Origin: Filimonas zeae | GTDB lineage: Bacteria > Bacteroidota > Bacteroidia > Chitinophagales > Chitinophagaceae | Reading direction: 5' to 3' | NCBI RefSeq assembly: GCF_014641615.1 | Contig: NZ_BMIB01000008.1 | Coordinates: 62,001-126,000 of the forward strand | DNA length: 64,000 nucleotides | Shown: positions 16,753 through 23,232 of the stretch, piece after piece | Position numbering within the stretch: position 1 is the stretch's first letter | Layout of the letters: the number at the start of each line of letters is the position of its first letter | Made by a program: the position numbers and the translations under genes | The notes under the pieces: generated by a model | What the model was told of the DNA's origin: nothing | Database searches by the model: none | The model's input: only the letters and a program-made list of their open reading frames with translations

Positions 16753-17319
16753 TTAGTCTCCTATATTATATTGAGCAAAAAATAACTTCTTCAAACGCAT
16801 CAGGCACTTGTATTTCTGATTTTTGGCGTTGTCGGCGTTGGTATACCCAAACGAAGCGGCTATTTCATTCATATCCTGTTTTTTAAGGTAATACGCCTCC
16901 AGAATACTTTTACAGGGTTCTCCCAGGCTGTTTAAAGCCCTTTCCATAATAGAAAACTCTGCATTCCGCCGTTCATGAATATCCATATCCTCTTCTACCG
17001 GTACCAGATCGTCCACTGCCTCAGATTGCAAAACATATCTGCCAGCCTGTTGTAACCGTTTCAACCACAGTCTTCTGCAAACAGAGTAGATATAGGTTTT
17101 GATCTGACACGTGAGCACAAACGATTCGCTCTTTGCTTTTTCGTAAAGGGTAATCATAGCCTCCTGAAAAACATCCCTTGCATCATCGTACGTACCATTA
17201 TTATTCAATATAAAAGCCTGTATCATACCAAAGTTGTCCTTATATATGGTATCAATGGCTTTTGTATCATTGTTAGCCAGTCCTTTCAGTAAAGCTTGTT
17301 CGTTGCTCTCCGCTTTCAC
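16753..17319 (-). CDS. ECF-type RNA polymerase sigma factor
   Basis: A 188-residue sigma-70 family protein with region 2 at about 20-90 (DARDVFQEAMITLYEK) and region 4 at about 125-180 (LGEPCKSILEAYYLKKQDMNEIAASFGYTN, a helix-turn-helix). Regions 1 and 3 are missing, as in extracytoplasmic-function sigma factors. It directs RNA polymerase to a stress or envelope regulon. It is followed after 3 nt by the membrane protease with an anti-sigma-like N-terminus, its likely partner. ECF pairs often activate their own promoter; none was confirmed here. Confidence 0.87.
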   Translation of the reverse strand: MKAESNEQALLKGLANNDTKAIDTIYKDNFGMIQAFILNNNGTYDDARDVFQEAMITLYEKAKSESFVLTCQIKTYIYSVCRRLWLKRLQQAGRYVLQSEAVDDLVPVEEDMDIHERRNAEFSIMERALNSLGEPCKSILEAYYLKKQDMNEIAASFGYTNADNAKNQKYKCLMRLKKLFFAQYNIGD

Positions 17320-17407
17320 GTTGTACTATAGTTTTTAATACCCGAAGGGGGTAAAAGTAACCCAAAATAAAACCTGAAATTTTTTTCAGAAAAAATGGAA
17401 AAAGGCA

Positions 17408-17444
17408 GGTTACCTTTTTTAAATACGGGTATAAACATGAAATT
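17408..17444 (+). repeat. Duplicated 37-nt upstream element, copy 1
   Basis: This stretch, beginning GGTTACCTTTTTT and containing GGGTATAAACAT, matches 17819-17855 at 33 of 37 positions. Both copies precede a small lipoprotein gene. TACCTTTT resembles the -7 box with one mismatch. The conservation suggests a shared promoter or 5' UTR element. Confidence 0.7.
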
Positions 17445-17460
17445 ATTAAAACATCCTACG

Positions 17461-17664
17461 ATGAAAAAAGTATTATTCGTTTTAGCTCTGGGAGCTTTCG
17501 CAGCTTGTGGTAACGGTTCTAACACTGAAGCAACTGCTGATTCTACTAAAACTGATTCTCTGGTAACTCCAGCTCCAGTTGTTGCTCCTACTGCTGATTC
17601 AACTGTTAAAGCTGATTCTGCTGCTGTAGTTGCTCCAGTTGCTGATTCTGCTGCTAAGCACTAA
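17461..17664 (+). CDS. Small Ala/Asp/Ser/Thr-rich lipoprotein, copy 1
   Basis: 67 residues. A signal peptide MKKVLFVLALGAFAACG ends in a lipobox with the lipidated Cys16. The mature part is low-complexity, made of ADST/ADSA and TPAPV/VAPV elements, ending KH. The start is at 17461: an upstream in-frame ATG at 17434 is replaced by ATC in the second copy, while this one is kept. Codons end overwhelmingly in T or A (GCT, ACT, GTT), unlike neighbours, which suggests high expression. It is a paralogue of the gene at 17881. Function unknown; probably an envelope lipoprotein. Confidence 0.82.
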   Translation: MKKVLFVLALGAFAACGNGSNTEATADSTKTDSLVTPAPVVAPTADSTVKADSAAVVAPVADSAAKH

Positions 17665-17754
17665 TTAATTATATAACTACCCGCTTTTATAAAAGCCGGC
17701 TTGCAGGCTAATGGGTAGTTAGAAAGTTTTTCATATGGCAAGCAATCGTTAGAG

Positions 17755-17789
17755 GCCGTCCTTAGTCTTAGGGAGGGCTTTCTTTTTTT
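17755..17789 (+). terminator. Terminator after lipoprotein copy 1
   Basis: GCCGTCC (17755-17761) pairs with one mismatch with GGGAGGGC (17771-17778), followed by TTTCTTTTTTT. A second hairpin candidate lies upstream (arms ACTACCC and GGGTAGT, 17676-17720). Confidence 0.65.
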
Positions 17790-17818
17790 ATAAATCTAAA
17801 AAAAGTGCATCTTCGCGG

Positions 17819-17855
17819 GGTTACCTTTTTCAAAAAAGGGTATAAACATCAAATT
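17819..17855 (+). repeat. Duplicated 37-nt upstream element, copy 2
   Basis: Second copy of the element at 17408-17444, with 33 of 37 identical positions, ending 25 nt before the start of the second lipoprotein gene. Confidence 0.7.
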
Positions 17856-17880
17856 CCTTCAAACACAAAAAAAATTGACG

Positions 17881-18087
17881 ATGAAAAAACTGTTATTCGT
17901 TCTGGCTCTGGGCGCTTTCGCAGCCTGTGGTAGTGGTGATACTAAAGAAGCTACTGCTGATTCAACTGCAAATGCTATTGATTCTTCTGCAAACGTTGCT
18001 AAAGATTCAGTTAAAGCAACTGCTGACAGCACTGTTAAAACTATCGACTCTTCAGCTAACGCTGCTAAAGATTCAGTAAAGCACTAA
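17881..18087 (+). CDS. Small Ala/Asp/Ser/Lys-rich lipoprotein, copy 2
   Basis: 68 residues, a tandem paralogue of the gene at 17461. The signal peptide MKKLLFVLALGAFAACG is nearly identical with lipobox Cys16. The mature part contains an imperfect duplication, SSANVAKDSVK and SSANAAKDSVK, separated by ATADSTVKTID, giving a regular Lys/Asp/Ser pattern that could form an amphipathic helix. A longer frame starting 6 nt upstream is possible but the ATG at 17881 matches copy 1. It is followed by a strong terminator. Function unknown. Confidence 0.82.
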   Translation: MKKLLFVLALGAFAACGSGDTKEATADSTANAIDSSANVAKDSVKATADSTVKTIDSSANAAKDSVKH

Positions 18088-18107
18088 TTTTAGCGTCTTT
18101 GCTACAG

Positions 18108-18135
18108 AGCCACCCGCATGCGAGGTGGCTTTTTT
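18108..18135 (+). terminator. Rho-independent terminator after lipoprotein copy 2
   Basis: AGCCACC (18108-18114) pairs with GGTGGCT (18124-18130); a CGCATGCG palindrome lies in the loop and a T-run follows. It isolates the lipoprotein genes from the pheA leader. Confidence 0.88.
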
Positions 18136-18209
18136 GTTTCCCTGCATGTTCCTTTTGGTGAAATAAAATCGTTAATAAACGAACAATTGTTTATTGACTA
18201 CAAAAGAAA

Positions 18210-18240
18210 TTTGGATGGAATTACTTTATGCTTACTTTTG
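18210..18240 (+). promoter_or_regulatory. Consensus Bacteroidota promoter of the pheA leader
   Basis: TTTG at 18210-18213, a spacer of exactly 19 nt, and TACTTTTG at 18233-18240. This is a full match to the TTTG-N19-TAnnTTTG consensus. Transcription should start at about 18245, just before the leader-peptide ATG at 18248. Confidence 0.8.
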
Positions 18241-18247
18241 AGGAGTA

Positions 18248-18328
18248 ATGATAACAAAAGGCACATACAACTTTTTCTTTTTCTTTTTTTACTACTTTAC
18301 CCAAAGTAGACCGGGTTGTATTGTCTAA
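18248..18328 (+). CDS. Phe/Tyr-rich leader peptide of the pheA attenuator
   Basis: A 26-codon reading frame, ATG at 18248 and TAA at 18326-18328. It begins MITKGTYN, then has six Phe, two Tyr and one Phe codon without interruption (18272-18298), and ends TQSRPGCIV. Seven Phe and three Tyr in 26 residues is far beyond chance for a start-proximal frame behind a consensus promoter. The peptide itself is probably not functional; its translation should report on charged Phe- and Tyr-tRNA, as E. coli pheL does for Phe. AGGAG lies 2 nt before the ATG but is at the expected transcript 5' end, so initiation may be leaderless. Prediction from sequence only. Confidence 0.82.
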   Translation: MITKGTYNFFFFFFYYFTQSRPGCIV

Positions 18329-18383
18329 ATGAAAATTAAAAACAATCAGCATACACTCCCGGTCTAAAAGCCGGGAGTTTTTT
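18292..18383 (+). promoter_or_regulatory. Transcription attenuator with alternative hairpins before pheA
   Basis: Four arms are visible. Arm 1 CTACTTT (18292-18298, the Tyr-Tyr-Phe codons) pairs with AAAGTAG (18303-18309). Arm 2 TAGACCGGG (18307-18315) pairs perfectly with arm 3 CCCGGTCTA (18358-18366), extended by TGTAT (18317-18321) with ATACA (18351-18355). Arm 3 ACTCCCGG (18355-18362) pairs alternatively with arm 4 CCGGGAGT (18371-18378), followed by six T: a terminator. Stalling on the Phe/Tyr codons would free arm 2 to form the antiterminator; reading to the stop at 18326 would cover arm 2 and let the terminator form. The pheA ATG is at 18389. Confidence 0.82.
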
Positions 18384-18388
18384 GTTTT

Positions 18389-19219
18389 ATGGCACAAAGA
18401 ATCTCCATCCAGGGTTACGAAGGCAGCTTTCATCAGGTAGCTGCAGAACAGTTTTTTGGTAAAGACGTACAGGTTATACCTTGTGCCACCTTTAGAGAGG
18501 TAGTAAAAATTGCTGCTAATAAAAAAGACAGCGAAGGCGGTATTATGGCTATAGAAAATTCTATTGCCGGCAGCATTCTACCTAACTATAACCTGCTGCA
18601 GAAAAGTAATTTGCGGGTAACCGGAGAGGTATACCTGCAAATACGCCAGAACCTGCTGGTAAACCCTGGTGTTAAACTGGAAGATATACGTGAAGTGCAT
18701 TCACACCCCATGGCCATATTACAATGCATAGCTTTTCTGGAAAAATATAACTGGAAGCTGGTGGAAACAGAAGACACCGCTTTAAGTGCCAAACATATTT
18801 CACAGCACAAAAACAAACATGCAGCAGGCATTGCCAGCCGGCGCGCTGCAGAGCTGTTTAACCTGGAAATGCTGGCCCCCAACATTCATACACTTAAGAA
18901 CAACTATACCCGTTTTCTGGTGCTACAGCGCAAAGAAGAAGCGCAGCCGGTGGCAGATGCCAACAAAGCATCTGTAAATTTTGAAACGGATCATTCCCGG
19001 GGAAGCCTGGCGCGCGTGTTAACGGCTATTGCTGCGGGTGGCATTAACCTGAGCAAACTACAGAGCTTTCCTATACCGGGTAGTGACTGGAAGTACAGCT
19101 TTCATGCAGATATGGAGTTTGATACGCTGGAGCAATTTGAAAGCGTAATTGATGCTATTAAACCACTGGCAGAAGAGGTAAATGTGTATGGCGTTTACCG
19201 CAAAGGTGAAACCGTGTAA
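18389..19219 (+). CDS. pheA: Prephenate dehydratase with ACT domain
   Basis: A 276-residue enzyme converting prephenate to phenylpyruvate, the committed step to phenylalanine. The N-terminus ISIQGYEGSFHQVAAEQFF and the catalytic TRF triad (Thr174-Arg175-Phe176 in NNYTRFLVL) are diagnostic. The C-terminal ACT domain at about 190-270 (HSRGSLARVLTAIAAGGINL) is the usual phenylalanine feedback site. No chorismate mutase domain is fused here; that activity is on the DAHP synthase at 23233. It is the first gene of the aromatic cluster and follows an attenuator whose T-run ends 5 nt before the ATG. Confidence 0.95.
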   Translation: MAQRISIQGYEGSFHQVAAEQFFGKDVQVIPCATFREVVKIAANKKDSEGGIMAIENSIAGSILPNYNLLQKSNLRVTGEVYLQIRQNLLVNPGVKLEDIREVHSHPMAILQCIAFLEKYNWKLVETEDTALSAKHISQHKNKHAAGIASRRAAELFNLEMLAPNIHTLKNNYTRFLVLQRKEEAQPVADANKASVNFETDHSRGSLARVLTAIAAGGINLSKLQSFPIPGSDWKYSFHADMEFDTLEQFESVIDAIKPLAEEVNVYGVYRKGETV

Positions 19220-19255
19220 AACTTATATAATACCAATCATTATACAATTCTTTTT

Positions 19256-20428
19256 ATGATAGCAACTGCAAAAAGGCTCGATGGAATAGGTGAGTATTAT
19301 TTCTCTACCAAATTGAGAGAGATTGATGAGTTGAATAAACAGGGAAAGAATATTATTAATCTGGGTATTGGCAGTCCTGATTTACCGCCACATCCTGATG
19401 TAATAAAGGTATTGCAGGAAGAAAGTGCTAAAAACAATGTACACGGTTATCAGAACTACAAAGGTTCGCCGGTATTGCGTAAGGCTTTTGCGGACTGGTA
19501 TCAGCAGTGGTATGGGGTAACATTGAATGCGGATACGGAAATTCTGCCGCTGATAGGCAGCAAGGAAGGGATTATGCATATATGCATGACCTACTTTGAA
19601 GAAGGGGTAGCGGTATTGGTACCCAACCCCGGATACCCCACGTATTCCAGTGCGGTAAAGCTTTCCGGAGCAACGCCTGTATATTATGATTTGCAGGACA
19701 GCAATAACTGGATGCCTGATTTTGAAAAGCTGGAGCAGTTGATTCAGCAGTATGCACAGGCACCTTATAAAGGTGTACGTGGCATATTTGTAAATTATCC
19801 GCATATGCCAACGGGCCAGCAGGCTACGCCAGCGCTGTGGAAGCAACTGATTGACTTTGCCGCGAAGCACGATATTCTGATTATTCACGATAACCCATAT
19901 AGCTTTATACTGAACGATTCTCCTGCCAGTATACTAAGGATAGAAGGAGCAAAGGACCGGGTAATAGAATTAAATTCACTCAGCAAATCGCACAACATGG
20001 CGGGCTGGCGTTTAGGCGTGTTATGCAGTTCTAAGCAACGTATTGAAGAGGTATTGCGTTTTAAAACCAATATGGATAGCGGTATGTTTTTACCTATGCA
20101 GCTGGCAGCAGCCAAAGCGCTTTCACTGGGTAAAGATTGGTTTGATGAGGTGAATAAAACATATGCCGAAAGAAGAGAGAAGGTGTATGAACTGCTGGAT
20201 TTGTTGAAGTGCAGCTACTCCAAAGAGCAGGTAGGTATGTTTATATGGGCGGCTATACCGGCAGGTGAAAAAGATGGATATGCGGTGAGTGATAAGGTGC
20301 TGTATACTAACAACGTGTTTATAACACCGGGTGGCATTTTTGGCAGTAATGGCGATAAATATATACGCATCAGCCTTTGCGGTTCGGTAGATCGGTTTGA
20401 CGAAGCTATCCGCAGAATGAAGCAATAA
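19256..20428 (+). CDS. Class I/II PLP aminotransferase, probably aromatic
   Basis: A 390-residue fold type I aminotransferase. The substrate-side motif NLGIGSPDLPPHP is at about 36-48, NPGYPTY around residue 125, and the PLP lysine is Lys244 in SLSKSHNMAGWRLG. The position between pheA and tyrA, 36 nt after pheA, suggests it transaminates phenylpyruvate and 4-hydroxyphenylpyruvate, or prephenate to arogenate. The sequence also resembles LL-diaminopimelate and aspartate aminotransferases, so specificity is inferred from context only. It is expected to be under the pheA attenuator. Confidence 0.88.
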   Translation: MIATAKRLDGIGEYYFSTKLREIDELNKQGKNIINLGIGSPDLPPHPDVIKVLQEESAKNNVHGYQNYKGSPVLRKAFADWYQQWYGVTLNADTEILPLIGSKEGIMHICMTYFEEGVAVLVPNPGYPTYSSAVKLSGATPVYYDLQDSNNWMPDFEKLEQLIQQYAQAPYKGVRGIFVNYPHMPTGQQATPALWKQLIDFAAKHDILIIHDNPYSFILNDSPASILRIEGAKDRVIELNSLSKSHNMAGWRLGVLCSSKQRIEEVLRFKTNMDSGMFLPMQLAAAKALSLGKDWFDEVNKTYAERREKVYELLDLLKCSYSKEQVGMFIWAAIPAGEKDGYAVSDKVLYTNNVFITPGGIFGSNGDKYIRISLCGSVDRFDEAIRRMKQ

Positions 20429-20550
20429 GAGGAGCAAAAGCACCTGTTTTACGGGTATCAGGTTCCTGTAGCATAAAATTTAACGATTAATTTATTGGAT
20501 GGCTTTTATATTTTTTTAAGGTTGAATTGTTCATTTCTGATATGTGAAAT

Positions 20551-21399
20551 ATGGTAGTTACAGTAATAGGCATAGGGTTAATTGGGGGGTCTATGGCGCT
20601 TGCGCTGCAGGAAAAAGGGATGGCTACCCGTGTAATAGGGGTTGATGCCAGCACGGAACATGCAGAAAAAGCATTGGAACTGGGATTGGTAAATGAAGTG
20701 ACGACATTGGAAAAAGCAGTGCCGCAATCAGACCTGATTATACTCGCAGTTCCTGTAGGCGCCTGCCTGAAGTTACTGCCGCAGGTGCTGCTGCTGATTA
20801 CCGGAAAGCAGGTGATTATGGACGTGGGATCTACCAAACAGGGCATAGCAGAAGTGATTGCAGATTCTCCTTTACGGGGTCGTGTAGTGCCTACCCACCC
20901 TATGTGGGGTACGGAGTTCAGCGGCCCGGAAGCCGCAGTACACGGGGCTTTTGCCAATAAAGCTACGGTTATATGCGACAAAGAGCAGTGCGATGCAGAT
21001 GCGCTTACACTGGTTGAAAAAGTATACAACGCGCTGGGAATGCATATTGTGTACATGAACGCGGCCGACCACGATGTGCATGTGGCATACATAAGCCATA
21101 TTTCGCATATCACCTCCTTTGCGCTGGCCAACACGGTACTGGAAAAGGAGCGGGAAGAGGATGCCATTTTTGAACTGGCGAGCGGTGGTTTTGAGAGTAC
21201 AGTGCGCCTGGCAAAGAGTAATCCTGATATGTGGGTGCCTATTTTTCGGCAGAACCGGGAAAATGTGTTAGATGTGTTAAATGAGCATATTGCCCAACTG
21301 CGAAAATTTAAGGCTTGTTTAGAAAAAGAGAACTACGAATACCTGCAGGAATTAATAGAAAACGCCAATAAGATAAGGAAAGTGCTGAATAGAGGCTGA
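20551..21399 (+). CDS. tyrA: Prephenate dehydrogenase
   Basis: A 282-residue NAD(P)-dependent dehydrogenase that makes 4-hydroxyphenylpyruvate (or tyrosine from arogenate) for tyrosine synthesis. The Rossmann glycine loop GIGLIGGS is at 7-14. THPMWGTEFSGPEAA and HDVHVAYISHISH hold the substrate-binding and catalytic His region. No ACT domain is present, so feedback would have to act elsewhere. A 122-nt gap precedes it, without a convincing promoter or terminator. It is the third gene of the aromatic cluster. Confidence 0.92.
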   Translation: MVVTVIGIGLIGGSMALALQEKGMATRVIGVDASTEHAEKALELGLVNEVTTLEKAVPQSDLIILAVPVGACLKLLPQVLLLITGKQVIMDVGSTKQGIAEVIADSPLRGRVVPTHPMWGTEFSGPEAAVHGAFANKATVICDKEQCDADALTLVEKVYNALGMHIVYMNAADHDVHVAYISHISHITSFALANTVLEKEREEDAIFELASGGFESTVRLAKSNPDMWVPIFRQNRENVLDVLNEHIAQLRKFKACLEKENYEYLQELIENANKIRKVLNRG

Positions 21400-21405
21400 A
21401 TAGGT

Positions 21406-21413
21406 TACCTTTG
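21406..21413 (+). promoter_or_regulatory. TAnnTTTG -7 box of the DEAD-box helicase gene
   Basis: TACCTTTG ends 18 nt before the ATG at 21432. A CTG 18 nt upstream is the nearest -33 candidate. It suggests that the helicase has its own promoter although it sits inside the aromatic cluster. Confidence 0.55.
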
Positions 21414-21431
21414 CGGCAAATATTGAATTTC

Positions 21432-23117
21432 ATGATAACATTCGCAGATTTGGGATTGGACGAGAGACTGGTAAAGGCTACCAGTGATTTGGGTTTCGTC
21501 AATCCCACGGCAATACAGGAAAAGGCTATTCCTGTATTATTAGGGGGCACAAAGGATTTTATTGGTCTGGCACAGACTGGTACGGGCAAAACTGCAGCAT
21601 TTGGTTTACCGCTGTTAAACGTGGTTGATTCACAGGCAAGACATCCGCAGGCGTTGGTGGTTTGTCCAACCCGCGAGTTGTGTTTGCAAATCGTAAAAGA
21701 AATAGAGCTCTTTAAAAAACATATGACTGGCATTTCTGTAACGGCTGTATATGGAGGTACTTCCATTGGCCTGCAGATTCGCGACTTAAAAAGAGGCGTT
21801 CAGATTGTAGTGGCTACACCGGGCAGGTTAATTGACCTGATTGAGCGTAAGGCTATCAACCTGGAACAAATCAAATACGTAGTACTGGATGAGGCGGATG
21901 AAATGTTGAACATGGGTTTCCAGGACGACATTGAATTTATTCTGAAGAATACACCTCAACGCGAAAGCACCTGGTTGTTCAGTGCTACCATGCCACCTGA
22001 AATAAGAAAGGTGAGCAAGCGTTATATGAACGAGCCGGTAGAGGTAATGGTAGGCAAGGTGAACACTGCCAATAAAAGCATCGATCACCAGTATTTTGTG
22101 GTAGCCGCGCAACACCGTTATGAGGCGCTTAAAAGACTGATCGACTTTAACCCTGGCATTTATGGTATCATCTTTACCAGAACCAAGGCCGACGCGCAGG
22201 AAATAACAGAGCGTTTAACACGGGAAGGTTACGACATTGATGCGTTACACGGTGATTTAACACAGGGACAGCGTGATAAGGTGATGGGCCAGTTTCGTGA
22301 TAAAACCCTGCAGTTGCTGATTGCAACAGACGTTGCTGCAAGAGGTATTGACGTACAGGGCATTACACACGTTATTAACTTTGAACTGCCTGATGACGTG
22401 GAAGTGTACACACACAGAAGCGGCCGTACCGGCAGAGCGGGTAACACAGGGGTTTGTATGAGCATTGTACACAGCAGAGAGTTATTCAAGCTGCGTCAGA
22501 TTGAGAAAATTGTACAGGCGCCTTTCCATAAACTGGAAATACCATCTGGTAAAGATGTATGCCGCAAACAGTTCTTTTCTTTTATGGACAGATTACTGCA
22601 GGCTGATATTACCCATGGCGATTACGAAACGTATGTACCCATGCTGGAAGAGAAGTTTGCTGATGTAACTAAAGAAGAAGTACTGAAACGTGTAGCTGCT
22701 ATGGAATTTGACAGATTCCTGAAGTACTACGAAAATTCTGCAGACCTGAATGTACGTTCTGACGACCGCAAGGTACGTGGCAGAGATGCACAGGGTGGTG
22801 CCGGTCAGGATCGCAGACGCGACAGCCGTGATGGACGCGAAGGCGGCAGACGCGAGTATAACAATGCCGGTGGTGGCGATTATGCACGCCTGTTTGTTAA
22901 CCTGGGTACGAAAGACGGATTTTACAAGGCGAGCTTTTTACAGTTTATACTGGATATGAGCGACCTGAAAAAAGACGTACTGGGCAGAATTGATATGAAG
23001 GAAATGAACAGCTGGGTAGAGATAGACAAGCGTTCGGCCGGTGCAATGATTAAAGCCATTGACGGTAAAAATTATAAAGGAAGAAGAATCAGAATGAACG
23101 ACGCTAATAGTCGTTAA
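21432..23117 (+). CDS. DEAD-box RNA helicase with DbpA-type RNA-binding domain
   Basis: A 561-residue ATP-dependent RNA helicase of the DeaD/CsdA type. In order it has the Q motif (NPTAIQEKAIP), Walker A (AQTGTGKT), the Walker B box VLDEADEM, SAT (FSATM) and motif VI HRSGRTGRAG. An Arg/Gly/Asp-rich linker follows at about 440-480 and a DbpA RNA-binding domain at about 483-558. The longest frame starts with TTG at 21411 inside the promoter box; the ATG at 21432 gives the normal MITFADLGL start. It interrupts the aromatic genes, lying 32 nt after tyrA. Role in ribosome assembly or RNA decay is likely. Confidence 0.93.
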   Translation: MITFADLGLDERLVKATSDLGFVNPTAIQEKAIPVLLGGTKDFIGLAQTGTGKTAAFGLPLLNVVDSQARHPQALVVCPTRELCLQIVKEIELFKKHMTGISVTAVYGGTSIGLQIRDLKRGVQIVVATPGRLIDLIERKAINLEQIKYVVLDEADEMLNMGFQDDIEFILKNTPQRESTWLFSATMPPEIRKVSKRYMNEPVEVMVGKVNTANKSIDHQYFVVAAQHRYEALKRLIDFNPGIYGIIFTRTKADAQEITERLTREGYDIDALHGDLTQGQRDKVMGQFRDKTLQLLIATDVAARGIDVQGITHVINFELPDDVEVYTHRSGRTGRAGNTGVCMSIVHSRELFKLRQIEKIVQAPFHKLEIPSGKDVCRKQFFSFMDRLLQADITHGDYETYVPMLEEKFADVTKEEVLKRVAAMEFDRFLKYYENSADLNVRSDDRKVRGRDAQGGAGQDRRRDSRDGREGGRREYNNAGGGDYARLFVNLGTKDGFYKASFLQFILDMSDLKKDVLGRIDMKEMNSWVEIDKRSAGAMIKAIDGKNYKGRRIRMNDANSR

Positions 23118-23125
23118 TGGAGCGA

Positions 23126-23225
23126 TTAAGTTGAATGGTTGACTTGTGGTCAGGGTCTGCCGGGTTCAATTATTATTGCGATATTAAACCTGTTAGCGCT
23201 GATATTTTTTAACCATTCAACTTAA
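23126..23225 (+). promoter_or_regulatory. Long inverted repeat enclosing the DAHP synthase leader
   Basis: A perfect 15-bp inverted repeat, arms at 23126-23140 (TTAAGTTGAATGGTT) and 23211-23225, closes a 70-nt loop and ends 7 nt before the DAHP synthase ATG. In the RNA it would form a long-range stem beside the initiation region. The loop encodes most of a short reading frame (23135-23212). It may be a translational control element. Confidence 0.55.
23135..23212 (+). CDS. Possible leader peptide before DAHP synthase
   Basis: A 25-codon frame starting with ATG inside the left arm of the inverted repeat and ending with TAA at the edge of the right arm. It contains Trp5, Phe11, Tyr13, Tyr14 and Phe25, including FNYYC. 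The aromatic content and position before the first enzyme of the pathway suggest a leader peptide, but there is no terminator hairpin and no good promoter of its own. It may be accidental. Confidence 0.35.
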   Translation: MVDLWSGSAGFNYYCDIKPVSADIF

Positions 23226-23232
23226 CAATAAT

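Noticed and set aside
18118-18309. 63-residue frame overlapping the pheA leader in another frame, ending in a Phe/Leu-rich stretch
   Set aside because: It would start upstream of the promoter inside the preceding terminator, so the RNA starting near 18245 would not contain its start codon. The frame at 18248 fits transcript and hairpins.
20499-20519. Six-codon frame MAFIFF before tyrA as a leader peptide
   Set aside because: It sits in a T-rich stretch where Phe codons arise by chance, with no promoter, no hairpin and no terminator.
20487-21167. Long antisense frame opposite tyrA (226 codons)
   Set aside because: Ser/Thr/Ala-rich translation without family resemblance, fully inside tyrA; a shadow of its codon pattern.
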